DNA from: an uncultured Planctomycetaceae bacterium
GTDB lineage: Bacteria; Planctomycetota; Planctomycetia; Pirellulales; Pirellulaceae
Direction of reading: 5' to 3'
Assembly (NCBI GenBank): GCA_937967755.1
Contig: CALBTA010000170.1
Coordinates: forward strand, 1 to 7,123
DNA: 7,123 nucleotides
The position numbers and the translations under genes are program-made. Position 1 is the first letter of the stretch; the number at the start of each line of letters is the position of its first letter. The notes beneath the pieces were generated by a model. It was not told the origin of the DNA. It ran no database searches and saw only the letters and a program-made list of their open reading frames with translations. Positions 1-5,914 of this stretch are shown here, piece after piece.

Positions 1-261
1 CGTACCGACTTCCACGATGCTATCCTGCGGGTGGGCTTCGCGGCTGGCCAATTTGTAAGCGGGCATGACAGGAACGACTTCGGCCACGCCGGGGATGGCG
101 GTCAAAGGTTCGCCGCGCAGTTTGTCTTCATCGCCGATGACGCCAACGATGGTGCGGAACGTCCCCCGGCTGAGGTGGGCTTGCATGCCGAGGCTTTCGA
201 CGCGCTCGATGAGGTGCTGGATCTGTTCTTCCGTGGCGCTGGACTTGAGGATGATAATCAT
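1..261 (-). CDS. aroF: 3-deoxy-7-phosphoheptulonate (DAHP) synthase, type I-beta, N-terminal part
   Basis: The 87 visible codons form the N-terminal ferredoxin-like (ACT-like) regulatory domain found in front of the TIM barrel in Thermotoga-type DAHP synthases. It starts MIIILKSSATEEQIQHLIER; an SRGTFRTIVGVIGDE stretch follows at residues 31-45 and a PAYKLASREAHPQD stretch at 67-80, which is the junction to the catalytic domain. From family knowledge, the enzyme condenses phosphoenolpyruvate with erythrose 4-phosphate in the cytoplasm as the first step of the shikimate pathway, and in the Thermotoga enzyme this domain mediates feedback inhibition by aromatic amino acids. The catalytic barrel lies beyond the left edge. 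The ATG at 261-259 is preceded by GGCGGAG (275-269) at 7-base spacing, one of the better ribosome sites in the window. The gene stands 258 bases downstream of the GNAT gene and probably has its own promoter. Confidence 0.93.
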   Translation of the reverse strand, partial: MIIILKSSATEEQIQHLIERVESLGMQAHLSRGTFRTIVGVIGDEDKLRGEPLTAIPGVAEVVPVMPAYKLASREAHPQDSIVEVGT

Positions 262-268
262 AAGGATG

Positions 269-275
269 CTCCGCC
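269..275 (-). promoter_or_regulatory. Ribosome binding site of the DAHP synthase gene
   Basis: The minus strand reads GGCGGAG seven bases before the ATG at 261. Because most genes here have weak or no Shine-Dalgarno sequence, this site supports the chosen start. Confidence 0.55.
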
Positions 276-332
276 TGGGTGGTTGTCGATTGAAGGGGTT
301 TACCACCTTCTAAAAGCGGTGAATTCGACGTT

Positions 333-361
333 CTGTTACAGGTAGCCGCGTAGTGTAACAG
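333..361. promoter_or_regulatory. Spaced 8-bp palindrome upstream of DAHP synthase, possible operator
   Basis: CTGTTACA (333-340) and TGTAACAG (354-361) are perfect inverted repeats separated by 13 bases, lying 72-100 bases before the DAHP synthase start. Size and position fit a dimeric repressor site or a leader hairpin. The half-site matches no aromatic-pathway regulator that I recognise, so function is inferred only from symmetry and location. Confidence 0.35.
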
Positions 362-478
362 GGATAGCCTGCAATCGTCGAGGGGCAGGGGGCCAGCGCG
401 CCACAGACAAGCGGTATTGCGAAGCCACGAACGACGCCTGCTCAACCTTCATTCCTCCGGCGTGCTGGAATTCGTTCC

Positions 479-510
479 ATCTTCATCTGCGCGGGCGCGG
501 CAACGAAGAT
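479..510 (-). terminator. Possible hairpin just after the GNAT gene
   Basis: ATCTTC (479-484) pairs with GAAGAT (505-510) around a GC-rich core in which GCGC (489-492) can pair with GCGC (495-498). It begins about 10 bases past the GNAT stop codon. A second small palindrome, TGGAA/TTCCA (466-479), follows. Neither has a run of T residues, so an intrinsic terminator is weakly supported. The rest of 262-519 shows no gene. Confidence 0.22.
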
Positions 511-519
511 AGGTTGCCC

Positions 520-1089
520 TTAGATAGTCGGAATTTCCGCCGACTTGTAGACGGTGCGGACGCGGCGGAAGCCGAAACGTTCGTACAGGCGGATTGCGCC
601 GGCGTTGCGGGCGGTTACTTCCAGGTAGGCCCGCGACAGCCCGACGCGTTGAAAGCCGGCGAGCGATTGCAGCAGCAGGCAGGTTCCCAGACCGTGCCCG
701 CGATGGGCCGGGGTAATGCCCAGGTTTTGAATGCTGCCGAAATTCTCGTCGCGAATTCCTTGTACCGTTCCGCAAAAATCGGGGCGGCAGGGTTTGCCCG
801 TGGAATGCAGCGGCTGGTGGACCAGCAGCCAGGTGGCTTCAGGAATGAAGCAGTCGCGGCGTGAAATCTCCCGCATCAATCGCCGGCAACCGTCTCGCGC
901 GGCCAGGCAGGGGAAGACGTTGGCGTCAATTTCCGTTTCGAAACTGCGAAATTTAGCCTCCGCATGTTCATTCACCAGCGCCGGATCCCACGCCTGCCAG
1001 CGGTAGCCGGCGGGCATGTCGGGCGATGGAATTTCCGTCCCCTCAAGGTCGAACTCCATTCGAAAGCGTTTGAAAAAGGTGATGCCCAT
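520..1089 (-). CDS. GNAT family N-acetyltransferase
   Basis: This 189-residue protein is the usual size of a single GNAT domain. Motif A, which binds acetyl-CoA pyrophosphate, is visible as LGITPAHRGHGLG at residues 123-135 with the R-x-x-G-x-G core at 130-135. The C-terminal GNAT motif follows as NAGAIRLYERFGFRRV at 162-177. The enzyme should transfer an acetyl group from acetyl-CoA to an amine in the cytoplasm; the acceptor cannot be told from sequence. The N-terminal FKRFRMEFDL segment resembles a planctomycete GNAT subgroup as I recall it. The ATG at 1089 is the longest start in frame; Met-11 is an alternative, and neither has a clear Shine-Dalgarno site. The gene follows the nested repeat element at 1127-1280, which separates it from the secreted-protein gene. 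Confidence 0.88.
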   Translation of the reverse strand: MGITFFKRFRMEFDLEGTEIPSPDMPAGYRWQAWDPALVNEHAEAKFRSFETEIDANVFPCLAARDGCRRLMREISRRDCFIPEATWLLVHQPLHSTGKPCRPDFCGTVQGIRDENFGSIQNLGITPAHRGHGLGTCLLLQSLAGFQRVGLSRAYLEVTARNAGAIRLYERFGFRRVRTVYKSAEIPTI

Positions 1090-1126
1090 GATTCGTGTCT
1101 GACAATTCTTACGCGTCCCTAGACAA

Positions 1127-1280
1127 TGTAGGACGCAGTTCCACTGCGTCTAAGGAACACGGGAAAAACAACTTCAGCACTCATTTTTGCCCTCACCCTA
1201 CCCTCTCCCAGCGGGAGAGGGGTTTGGGGACGAAGTTGTTTTTCCCAAGTTCCCACGACGGAGTACAACTCCGTCTTACG
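1127..1280. repeat. Nested inverted-repeat element with three hairpins
   Basis: The left arm (1127-1175) and the reverse complement of the right arm (1232-1280) are both 49 bases and agree at 38 positions by hand alignment. Each arm carries an 8-bp hairpin with a 3-base loop: GACGCAGT/ACTGCGTC at 1132-1150, and GACGGAGT/ACTCCGTC at 1257-1275. The differing stem pair is C-G in one arm and G-C in the other, so pairing is kept. The innermost 15 bases of the arms, GGGAAAAACAACTTC at 1161-1175 and its exact complement at 1232-1246, are perfectly inverted. The 56 bases between hold a further perfect 9-bp hairpin. The element fills most of the space between the secreted-protein stop codon and the GNAT start. 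It has no coding sense. It may be a REP- or MITE-like dispersed element, and its folded RNA could stop or stabilise transcripts. Confidence 0.8.
1190..1221 (+). repeat. Dispersed palindrome, copy 1
   Basis: CCCTCTCCC (1201-1209) and GGGAGAGGG (1213-1221) form a perfect 9-bp stem with the 3-base loop AGC, preceded by CCCTCACCCTA. The same unit occurs in reverse orientation at 5807-5839. It resembles a widespread intergenic repeat whose accidental translation yields peptides such as PHPTLSQRERG. Confidence 0.75.
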
Positions 1281-1291
1281 AACCAACGCTA

Positions 1292-2434
1292 CTATTCATC
1301 CTTGGGCTTCTCGATGTCACTCCCTCCGGGAACGATCAGTTGTGGGAACAGGTCATCCAGCGTTTCGTTGTTGCCTTCTTCCGAGCCGAAACGCTTGGCG
1401 ACTTTGGCCGAGGCCGACTCCCAATCGAACGTCATCAGCAAATCCACGCCTGGGTTTTGATCTTTCACCGTGCAACTGCACGCGCTGGTGATGAAGTCGG
1501 TGACTTGCACCAGGTTGTCGTAAACGATGCCTTTGCCGATGTAAGGCGGCAACGCTCGCCCGCGGCCATAGACGACGAACAACATCGGCTCGTCAGTGTA
1601 TTCCGCCAGGTCGCCCTCCACGGCCATCAAGTTGCGGAGCAGCCACGGGTCTTTCTTTTCTAAAGCCTCGCGGCTGAATTTCAAAGCGGTCGCCGAATGG
1701 GGCGGTTGTTCATCATCGGGCGCTTCCGATCTATCTTCCGCTTCGACGTCCGCGGGTTCTTTTTCGCCGCGGCCTTCGTCGCTGGGCTTGAGGCGCGAAT
1801 CTTCTTTTTCGTCTGGAAGTTTTGTGTTCAGCGGATCGTACGCGTCTGGTCCCGAGTAGAGCGAGAGCTTTCCAGAATTGACATCCGCGATCAACTTGTC
1901 GAGCGCGGCGCTGGCGGTCTTGTTTAACTCTTCGTCTTTGCCCAATACCAAAACGAAGACGCCAGCATGCCCCTTCGACAGCAACTTGCCGACCTCTTGC
2001 CGCGTAGGAGAATTGACTAGCGCATCAATGTTTGTCTTGTTTAAAGCGCCCGAGAAGACCTCGGTTCCTTGCGGGTTGACGATGAGTGTCGCCGGCGTCT
2101 TCACGCCCGCTTCGACTTTGGTTTGCCACAGTCGCCGCACGTCGCGCGGCACCGTCTTCAGTTCTTTGTCTTCATCCAAATTGACGGGGTAGACCGCCAC
2201 GTTCGCCGGTGAAATTTTTTCGTTGCGGGCCGAAGCGAGTGCATCTTTGACGGCCGCGAACTCCTCACCCATCTGGCCGTGGTGGAAGTGGTAGACCTCA
2301 TACGGCGAGGGTTCCCAGCGGTACATCGCGTAGCGGTAGACCGGCGTATCGCAGGCGGTCGCCGAAGCCGCGAGGCCGGTCGCCAAGGCACATCCAACAG
2401 CGGCCAAGACAAATTGTTTTGTGCGAGGAATCAT
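1292..2434 (-). CDS. Secreted conserved protein of unknown function, planctomycete type
   Basis: This is a 380-residue protein. Residues 1-27 form a signal peptide: basic MIPRTK, then a hydrophobic Ala/Leu-rich core ending Ala-Thr-Ala before Cys-28, so it should be exported. The Cys could suggest a lipoprotein, but the -3 residue is Ala rather than Leu, so ordinary cleavage is as likely. The mature N-terminus reads CDTPVYRYAMYRW (28-40). Residues 78-131 (VAVYPVNLDEDKE, then TPATLIVNPQGTEVFSGAL) recall a thioredoxin-like fold without a CxxC motif. A charged, Glu/Asp/Lys-rich linker spans about 203-248. The C-terminal block has GRGRALPPYIGKGI (290-303) and a Cys-Ser-Cys motif (319-321) before a short acidic tail. 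I recognise the overall pattern from planctomycete hypothetical proteins but know no function. It lies 74 bases downstream of the ABC ATPase gene and may share its transcript. The ATG at 2434 gives a complete signal peptide. Confidence 0.85.
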   Translation of the reverse strand: MIPRTKQFVLAAVGCALATGLAASATACDTPVYRYAMYRWEPSPYEVYHFHHGQMGEEFAAVKDALASARNEKISPANVAVYPVNLDEDKELKTVPRDVRRLWQTKVEAGVKTPATLIVNPQGTEVFSGALNKTNIDALVNSPTRQEVGKLLSKGHAGVFVLVLGKDEELNKTASAALDKLIADVNSGKLSLYSGPDAYDPLNTKLPDEKEDSRLKPSDEGRGEKEPADVEAEDRSEAPDDEQPPHSATALKFSREALEKKDPWLLRNLMAVEGDLAEYTDEPMLFVVYGRGRALPPYIGKGIVYDNLVQVTDFITSACSCTVKDQNPGVDLLMTFDWESASAKVAKRFGSEEGNNETLDDLFPQLIVPGGSDIEKPKDE

Positions 2435-2473
2435 GGCGGGCTTTCTTGCTGGAAGGGGTGAATGGTTAGTGCA

Positions 2474-2482
2474 ATTCTAGCA
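2474..2482 (-). promoter_or_regulatory. Candidate extended -10 promoter for the secreted-protein gene
   Basis: The minus strand reads TGC then TAGAAT (2479-2474), which fits an extended -10 element (TGn plus five of six bases of TATAAT), 40 bases before the ATG at 2434. No good -35 hexamer is seen at 17-base spacing. A promoter here would let the gene be expressed apart from the ABC ATPase gene. Confidence 0.3.
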
Positions 2483-2508
2483 CAATGGGTCGCGGTTTGG
2501 CGCGGCAA

Positions 2509-3165
2509 TTACCTCTTCGCGGGCCGCCCGCCCCCGGCTATTTCGCCGTTTTCGATGCGTAGCCGCACGTCGGCCAACTGCTCCGCTTCGCTTTCGTTGT
2601 GCGTCACGTGCAGCACCGTCACGTTCGATTCCTTTTGAATCCGCTTGAGCAATCCTACCATTTCGGTGCGCGTCTGCTCATCGAGCGCCGAAAGGGGTTC
2701 GTCGAGGCAGAGGATTTGCGGGCGAAACGAAAGGGCCCGCCCCAACGCGACGCGCTGCCGCTCTCCACCGGAAAGGCCAAAGGGTTTGCGGTCGAGCAGG
2801 TGCTCAATGCCGAGCCAGTTGGCCAGGTCGTCAACGCGCTGCTGAATTGCGGCGCTGGCGACCTTGCGAATCATTAGCCCCAGCGCGATTTGATCACGGA
2901 CGGTCATTGTTCGAAACAGTGCGCCGTCTTGCGGAACGTATCCCACGCCCCGCACCGCCGGTTTCCAGTCGGTCACATCGCGGTCGCCCAGGCGGATCGT
3001 TCCCGACGCGATTCGCCGCAGCCCGATGATGGCTTCCAGCACGGTCGTCTTGCCCGACCCGGTTCGCCCCATCAGCACAGCGTACCTCCCCGCCGGCACG
3101 GTGAAGGAAACGTCGCGGAGTTGGAACTGACCCGCGTGGATGGAGAGCCGCTCGACTTCAATCAC
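2509..3165 (-). CDS. ABC transporter ATP-binding protein, single domain
   Basis: The 218-residue protein carries a complete ABC nucleotide-binding set: Walker A GRTGSGKT at 33-40, Q-loop Gln-79 in VPQDGALF, signature LSGGERQ at 131-137, Walker B ILCLDE at 151-156, D-loop SALD, and switch His-189 in VLHVTHN. It hydrolyses ATP to drive a transporter and should sit on the cytoplasmic face of a permease. Sequence style is closest to importer ATPases of the ModC/PotA/FbpC kind, but it ends after the core domain and lacks the C-terminal TOBE domain of those proteins. No permease or binding protein is encoded in the window, so the substrate is unknown. The start codon is GTG at 3165-3163. An in-frame TAG lies three codons upstream and the next Met is residue 32, inside the fold, so GTG is well supported. 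The secreted-protein gene follows 74 bases downstream. Confidence 0.93.
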   Translation of the reverse strand: MIEVERLSIHAGQFQLRDVSFTVPAGRYAVLMGRTGSGKTTVLEAIIGLRRIASGTIRLGDRDVTDWKPAVRGVGYVPQDGALFRTMTVRDQIALGLMIRKVASAAIQQRVDDLANWLGIEHLLDRKPFGLSGGERQRVALGRALSFRPQILCLDEPLSALDEQTRTEMVGLLKRIQKESNVTVLHVTHNESEAEQLADVRLRIENGEIAGGGRPAKR

Positions 3166-3209
3166 TGTTGGCTATCCGCCGGTTATGCGTGGGGTGGAAA
3201 CGTTACTTC

Positions 3210-3215
3210 ATTGTA
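3210..3215 (-). promoter_or_regulatory. Candidate -10 element upstream of the ABC ATPase gene
   Basis: TACAAT on the minus strand (3215-3210) matches five of six bases of the sigma-70 -10 consensus, 45 bases before the GTG start. The -35 region (around TTTTCG) is weak. It lies in the 81-base gap after the PLP-enzyme gene, so it could start a separate transcript for the ATPase and secreted-protein genes. Confidence 0.28.
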
Positions 3216-3246
3216 AAACAGCGAGCGGGCGAAAACGATGGGCGGG

Positions 3247-4503
3247 CTATCCCACAATTTCGCGCAGTGCGGTCAGCGTGCGATTGACCTCTTCGGCCGT
3301 GTTGTAATGCACCAGCCCGATGCGGACCATGCCGTCCGGCTCGACGCCCAACGCTTCGGTCAGCGGCAGCGCGTAGTAGTTGCCGTGCCAGACAAAGATA
3401 CCGCGCTCGCCAAGCTGCTTGGCGATCTCGCGGGAAGAAAGCTTCGGATGGGTGAACGAAACGGTTGGCAGGCGTTCGCCGAACCGCGTCGGATCGGTGA
3501 TGCCGTACACTTTAATGCCTGGGACTTCGGCCAAACCTTTCAACAGCCGCGCGATCAACCCAGTTTCGTAAGTTCCAATCGCATCGAAGGCGATGCCCAA
3601 TGCTTTTCGGCGTTCCATGTTGTCATCGCCTGATAGCTCTTCGCCAATGGCGGCCAGATAGTCAATCGCCGCCAGCGTTCCGGCGATGCCTTCGTGGTTT
3701 TGCGTCCCGGTCATCCACCGCCCTGGCAGATCGTCGGGCGAGGGGCGAAGTTTGTAAGGCTGAATTTTCTCCAGCAACTCACGCCGCCCGAATTGAATGC
3801 CGACGTGCGGGCCGAAAAACTTGTACGCGCTGCAGGCCAGAAAATCACAGCCCCAATCTTCCACGTCGATCGTCGCGTGCGGGGCGAAGTGAACCGCATC
3901 GAGGAAAGACAACGCCCCGGCAGCTCTCGCCCACGTGCAGATCTGTTTCACGGGGTTGATCGTGCCAACGGCATTCGACGCACACCCAAGGGCCACCAGC
4001 TTTGTCTTCTCGCTGAGTTTCTCGCGAAAGTCGTCCAGGTCGAGCGTGCAATCTTCGGGGTGGATCTCGACGTACCGCACGGTCGCACCAGCATCGCGGG
4101 CGGCCAGCACCCAGGGGGTAAAGTTTGCGTCGTGCTCCAATCGGGTTACAACGATCTCGTCGCCCGGTTGCCAACTGCGGGCCAGCGCGCGGGACAGGGC
4201 GAAGGTCATGGTCGTCATGTTGGGTCCAAAGGCGATGCAGTCCGCATCATCTGTTCCCAGCAAATCAGCCGCCGCGCGATGTGCCTGGTGAAGCAATGCG
4301 TCACTTTCATGGCTGGTCGCAAAGCAACCTTCATGATTGGCATTCGTATTCGCCAGATAGCCGCCGACCGCATCGATCACCGCCTGCGGCACCTGCGTTC
4401 CCGCCGGACCGTCAAAGAACACGGCAGGCTGGCCGTTGACCGTTCGCGTTAGGGCGGGGAATTGATCGCGCGCCTGGCGGATGTTTTCAACCGTGAGCGT
4501 CAT
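3247..4503 (-). CDS. Cysteine desulfurase-like PLP-dependent enzyme (class V aminotransferase fold)
   Basis: The 418-residue protein matches the class-V aminotransferase fold, most like the cysteine desulfurase-like family TIGR01976 (VC1184 type). Visible landmarks are the early DGPAGTQVP loop (31-39), His-124 in the RLEHDAN segment that would stack on the cofactor ring, Asp-202 in FLDAVHFAPH that would contact the pyridine nitrogen, and Lys-228 in CSAYKFFGPHVG, the expected PLP Schiff-base lysine. In true SufS/IscS enzymes a catalytic Cys lies in the C-terminal active-site loop. The equivalent stretch here, VWHGNYYALPLTEALG (371-386), has Tyr and no Cys, so sulfur transfer from cysteine is doubtful and the reaction is unknown. 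The ATG at 4503 overlaps the ligase stop codon in ATGA and has GAGAGGA (4512-4506) just before it, which indicates translational coupling. It should be a cytoplasmic enzyme acting alongside the ligase. Confidence 0.92.
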   Translation of the reverse strand: MTLTVENIRQARDQFPALTRTVNGQPAVFFDGPAGTQVPQAVIDAVGGYLANTNANHEGCFATSHESDALLHQAHRAAADLLGTDDADCIAFGPNMTTMTFALSRALARSWQPGDEIVVTRLEHDANFTPWVLAARDAGATVRYVEIHPEDCTLDLDDFREKLSEKTKLVALGCASNAVGTINPVKQICTWARAAGALSFLDAVHFAPHATIDVEDWGCDFLACSAYKFFGPHVGIQFGRRELLEKIQPYKLRPSPDDLPGRWMTGTQNHEGIAGTLAAIDYLAAIGEELSGDDNMERRKALGIAFDAIGTYETGLIARLLKGLAEVPGIKVYGITDPTRFGERLPTVSFTHPKLSSREIAKQLGERGIFVWHGNYYALPLTEALGVEPDGMVRIGLVHYNTAEEVNRTLTALREIVG

Positions 4504-5783
4504 GATCCTCTCTCATCCACAAACCGCTTCCCCTTACCCTCGAACCGCGGCAGCGATCCCAGCGGTGCGAGCGATACTTCGACCTTTAAGCCCAGCCGCA
4601 GTTCCAACTCTTTGGTGATTCTTCCAGGTGCGTCGAGGCGGTCTTCGACTTCGACTCGCAGGGCGTCCATCTCTCCGTGGCGGTGGGCGATCATGCGGTA
4701 CTCGGCGACTTCCGGGAAACTCCGCAAGATTTGTTCGATGCTGCTGGGGAAGATGTTGACGCCGCGGATGATCATCATATCGTCAGATCGCCCGAGAACT
4801 CCCCCTTCTAACAGCACGAACCGGCAATCGCCTTCGTCGGTGAACCGCGGGCGGACGAGGTCGCCCGTGCGGTACCGAATGACCGGGCAGCCGGCGCGCC
4901 CGAGCGTCGTCAAAATGAGTTCGGAAAGCTCGCCTTCGTCTGCCGGCTCGCCCGTTTCGACCGAAATGAATTCGGCGATAAACTCGCTCTCGTTCACGTA
5001 CAGCCCACGCTGCTGCGGGTCGGCGTAACCCCACGGGCCGATCTCGCTGGCACCGCTGTGATCAATCAGCTTGGCGTTCCAAGCGGTTTCGATACGCTCG
5101 CGAATGGCCGGCACGCTGCCGCCCGGTTCGCCGGCGACGATGATTCGTCGCACGTCGAGTTTCGCCAGGTCGATTTGGTTATCGGCGGCCGATTCCGCCA
5201 TGTGCAGCGCGTAAGTGGGTGTGCAGAGCACGACGGTCGCCCCGCTGCCGCGGATCAATTCCAAACGTGCCGACGTGCCCAGTCCGCCGGCGGGGATGAC
5301 CATCGTTCCGCGCGCCGCCAGGGCGTCGTTCGCGCTCCAAAAACCAATGAACGGCCCGAACGAAAACGCCATCAGCGCCCGATCTTCCGGCCCGACCTCC
5401 GCCGCGTCCAAAACGAACTGCCAGCCATCGATCCACCATTGCCAATCAGCCGCCGTATCCAACACAACCAGCGGCCGGCCTTTGGTGCCGGAGGTGCGGT
5501 GAAAGCGAACGTATTGCTCTGTCGGGAACGTCAGATTCGTCGCCAGTTGATCGGCTTCGCCAATCAACTCGGGCTTCGTCGTAAATGGCAGATCGGCGAG
5601 TTGATCGATCGATTCCAGCGGCAACGCCACGCCGCCCAGCTTGTCGTCATAGAAACGGTTATGCGGCAAGACCTCCGCCAGCAGGCCGCTGAACCGCTGC
5701 AGTTGAAAAGCGGCAAGTTGATCGGCGGTCATCCGTTCCAACCCCCGCCGCTGTTCATAGGTTGTGCTTATCATGGGGTGCAT
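4500..5783 (-). CDS. Phenylacetate-CoA ligase (PaaK)-like acyl-CoA ligase
   Basis: From Met at 5783 the protein is 427 residues, close to the roughly 430 of PaaK enzymes. It belongs to the AMP-forming adenylate superfamily: ATP-binding loop TSGTKGRP at 97-104, GASEIGPWGY at 244-253, YRTGDL at 304-309 with the conserved Asp, the RGVNIFPSSIE hinge region at 340-350, and a C-terminal FEGKGKRFVDER (414-425) with the lysine/arginine pair typical of PaaK. The expected reaction activates a carboxylic acid through an acyl-AMP to its CoA thioester in the cytoplasm; no other phenylacetate-degradation genes are here, so the acid is unknown. The frame stays open to an ATG at 5906, but the extra residues include translated repeat sequence (ALTPTLSQGERE) and are unlikely to be protein. 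Met-4 (5774) is another possible start. GAAGGA lies about 13 bases before 5783. The stop overlaps the PLP-enzyme start by 4 bases. Confidence 0.92.
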   Translation of the reverse strand: MHPMISTTYEQRRGLERMTADQLAAFQLQRFSGLLAEVLPHNRFYDDKLGGVALPLESIDQLADLPFTTKPELIGEADQLATNLTFPTEQYVRFHRTSGTKGRPLVVLDTAADWQWWIDGWQFVLDAAEVGPEDRALMAFSFGPFIGFWSANDALAARGTMVIPAGGLGTSARLELIRGSGATVVLCTPTYALHMAESAADNQIDLAKLDVRRIIVAGEPGGSVPAIRERIETAWNAKLIDHSGASEIGPWGYADPQQRGLYVNESEFIAEFISVETGEPADEGELSELILTTLGRAGCPVIRYRTGDLVRPRFTDEGDCRFVLLEGGVLGRSDDMMIIRGVNIFPSSIEQILRSFPEVAEYRMIAHRHGEMDALRVEVEDRLDAPGRITKELELRLGLKVEVSLAPLGSLPRFEGKGKRFVDERGS

Positions 5784-5914
5784 GATATCACATTGATCCT
5801 TCGACTCCCTCTCCCCTTGGGAGAGGGTTGGGGTGAGGGCAGTTGGATCGCATAGATTGACGCGCAGGCTCGATATAGCTTGTGCGCGGGAATGGCAACT
5901 GAGCAAACTACGGA
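5784..5914. promoter_or_regulatory. Divergent intergenic region between ligase and MFS genes
   Basis: These 131 bases must hold the promoters for two divergent genes. For the ligase (minus strand) TTGCCA (5898-5893) matches five of six -35 bases and TATATC (5877-5872) could be the -10, but the spacing is only 15. For the MFS gene (plus strand) TTGACG (5857-5862) is a good -35, without a good -10 at 16-18 bases. The region also contains the second dispersed palindrome, which would fall in the ligase 5' leader. Confidence 0.35.
5807..5839 (-). repeat. Dispersed palindrome, copy 2
   Basis: CCCTCTCCC (5807-5815) and GGGAGAGGG (5819-5827) form a perfect 9-bp stem with loop CTT, followed by TTGGGGTGAGGG. 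Read on the minus strand it matches copy 1 at 1190-1221 except for the loop and a small difference in the spacer. Here it is alone, without the 49-base arms that surround copy 1. It ends 24 bases before the ligase start and could fold in the leader of that transcript. Confidence 0.75.

Noticed and set aside
449..775. Minus-strand open frame (108 codons) overlapping the end of the GNAT gene
   Set aside because: It is a shifted frame of the GNAT coding region, Arg/Pro-rich, with no start signal and no domain.
1176..1231. Rho-independent terminator from the central hairpin
   Set aside because: The 9-bp stem is strong, but no T-run follows it on either strand, so a classical intrinsic terminator is not shown, although transcript-end protection remains possible.
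1127..1280. CRISPR array or tRNA-like structure
   Set aside because: The repeats are inverted rather than direct and there are only two arms, with no regular spacers. No cloverleaf or CCA end is seen.
1095..1663. Two plus-strand open frames across the nested repeat
   Set aside because: They translate repeat DNA (PHPTLSQRERG-like peptide) and then the antisense of the secreted-protein gene, so they are not credible genes.
2351..2357. Lipoprotein signal at Cys-28 of the secreted protein
   Set aside because: The residues before the cysteine are Ala-Thr-Ala, lacking the Leu/Val/Ile usual at -3. Signal peptidase I cleavage explains the pattern equally well, so I did not call a lipoprotein.
3694..4452. 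Long plus-strand open frame (252 codons) opposite the PLP-enzyme gene
   Set aside because: It is fully antisense to a convincing enzyme gene, its product is Arg/Gly/Val-rich with no recognisable motif, and it fits the open complementary frames common in GC-rich DNA.
5058..5855. Plus-strand open frame (265 codons) opposite the acyl-CoA ligase gene
   Set aside because: It is antisense to clear adenylate-forming motifs, its composition is Arg/Gln-rich with no domain signature, and it ends by reading through the palindromic repeat.
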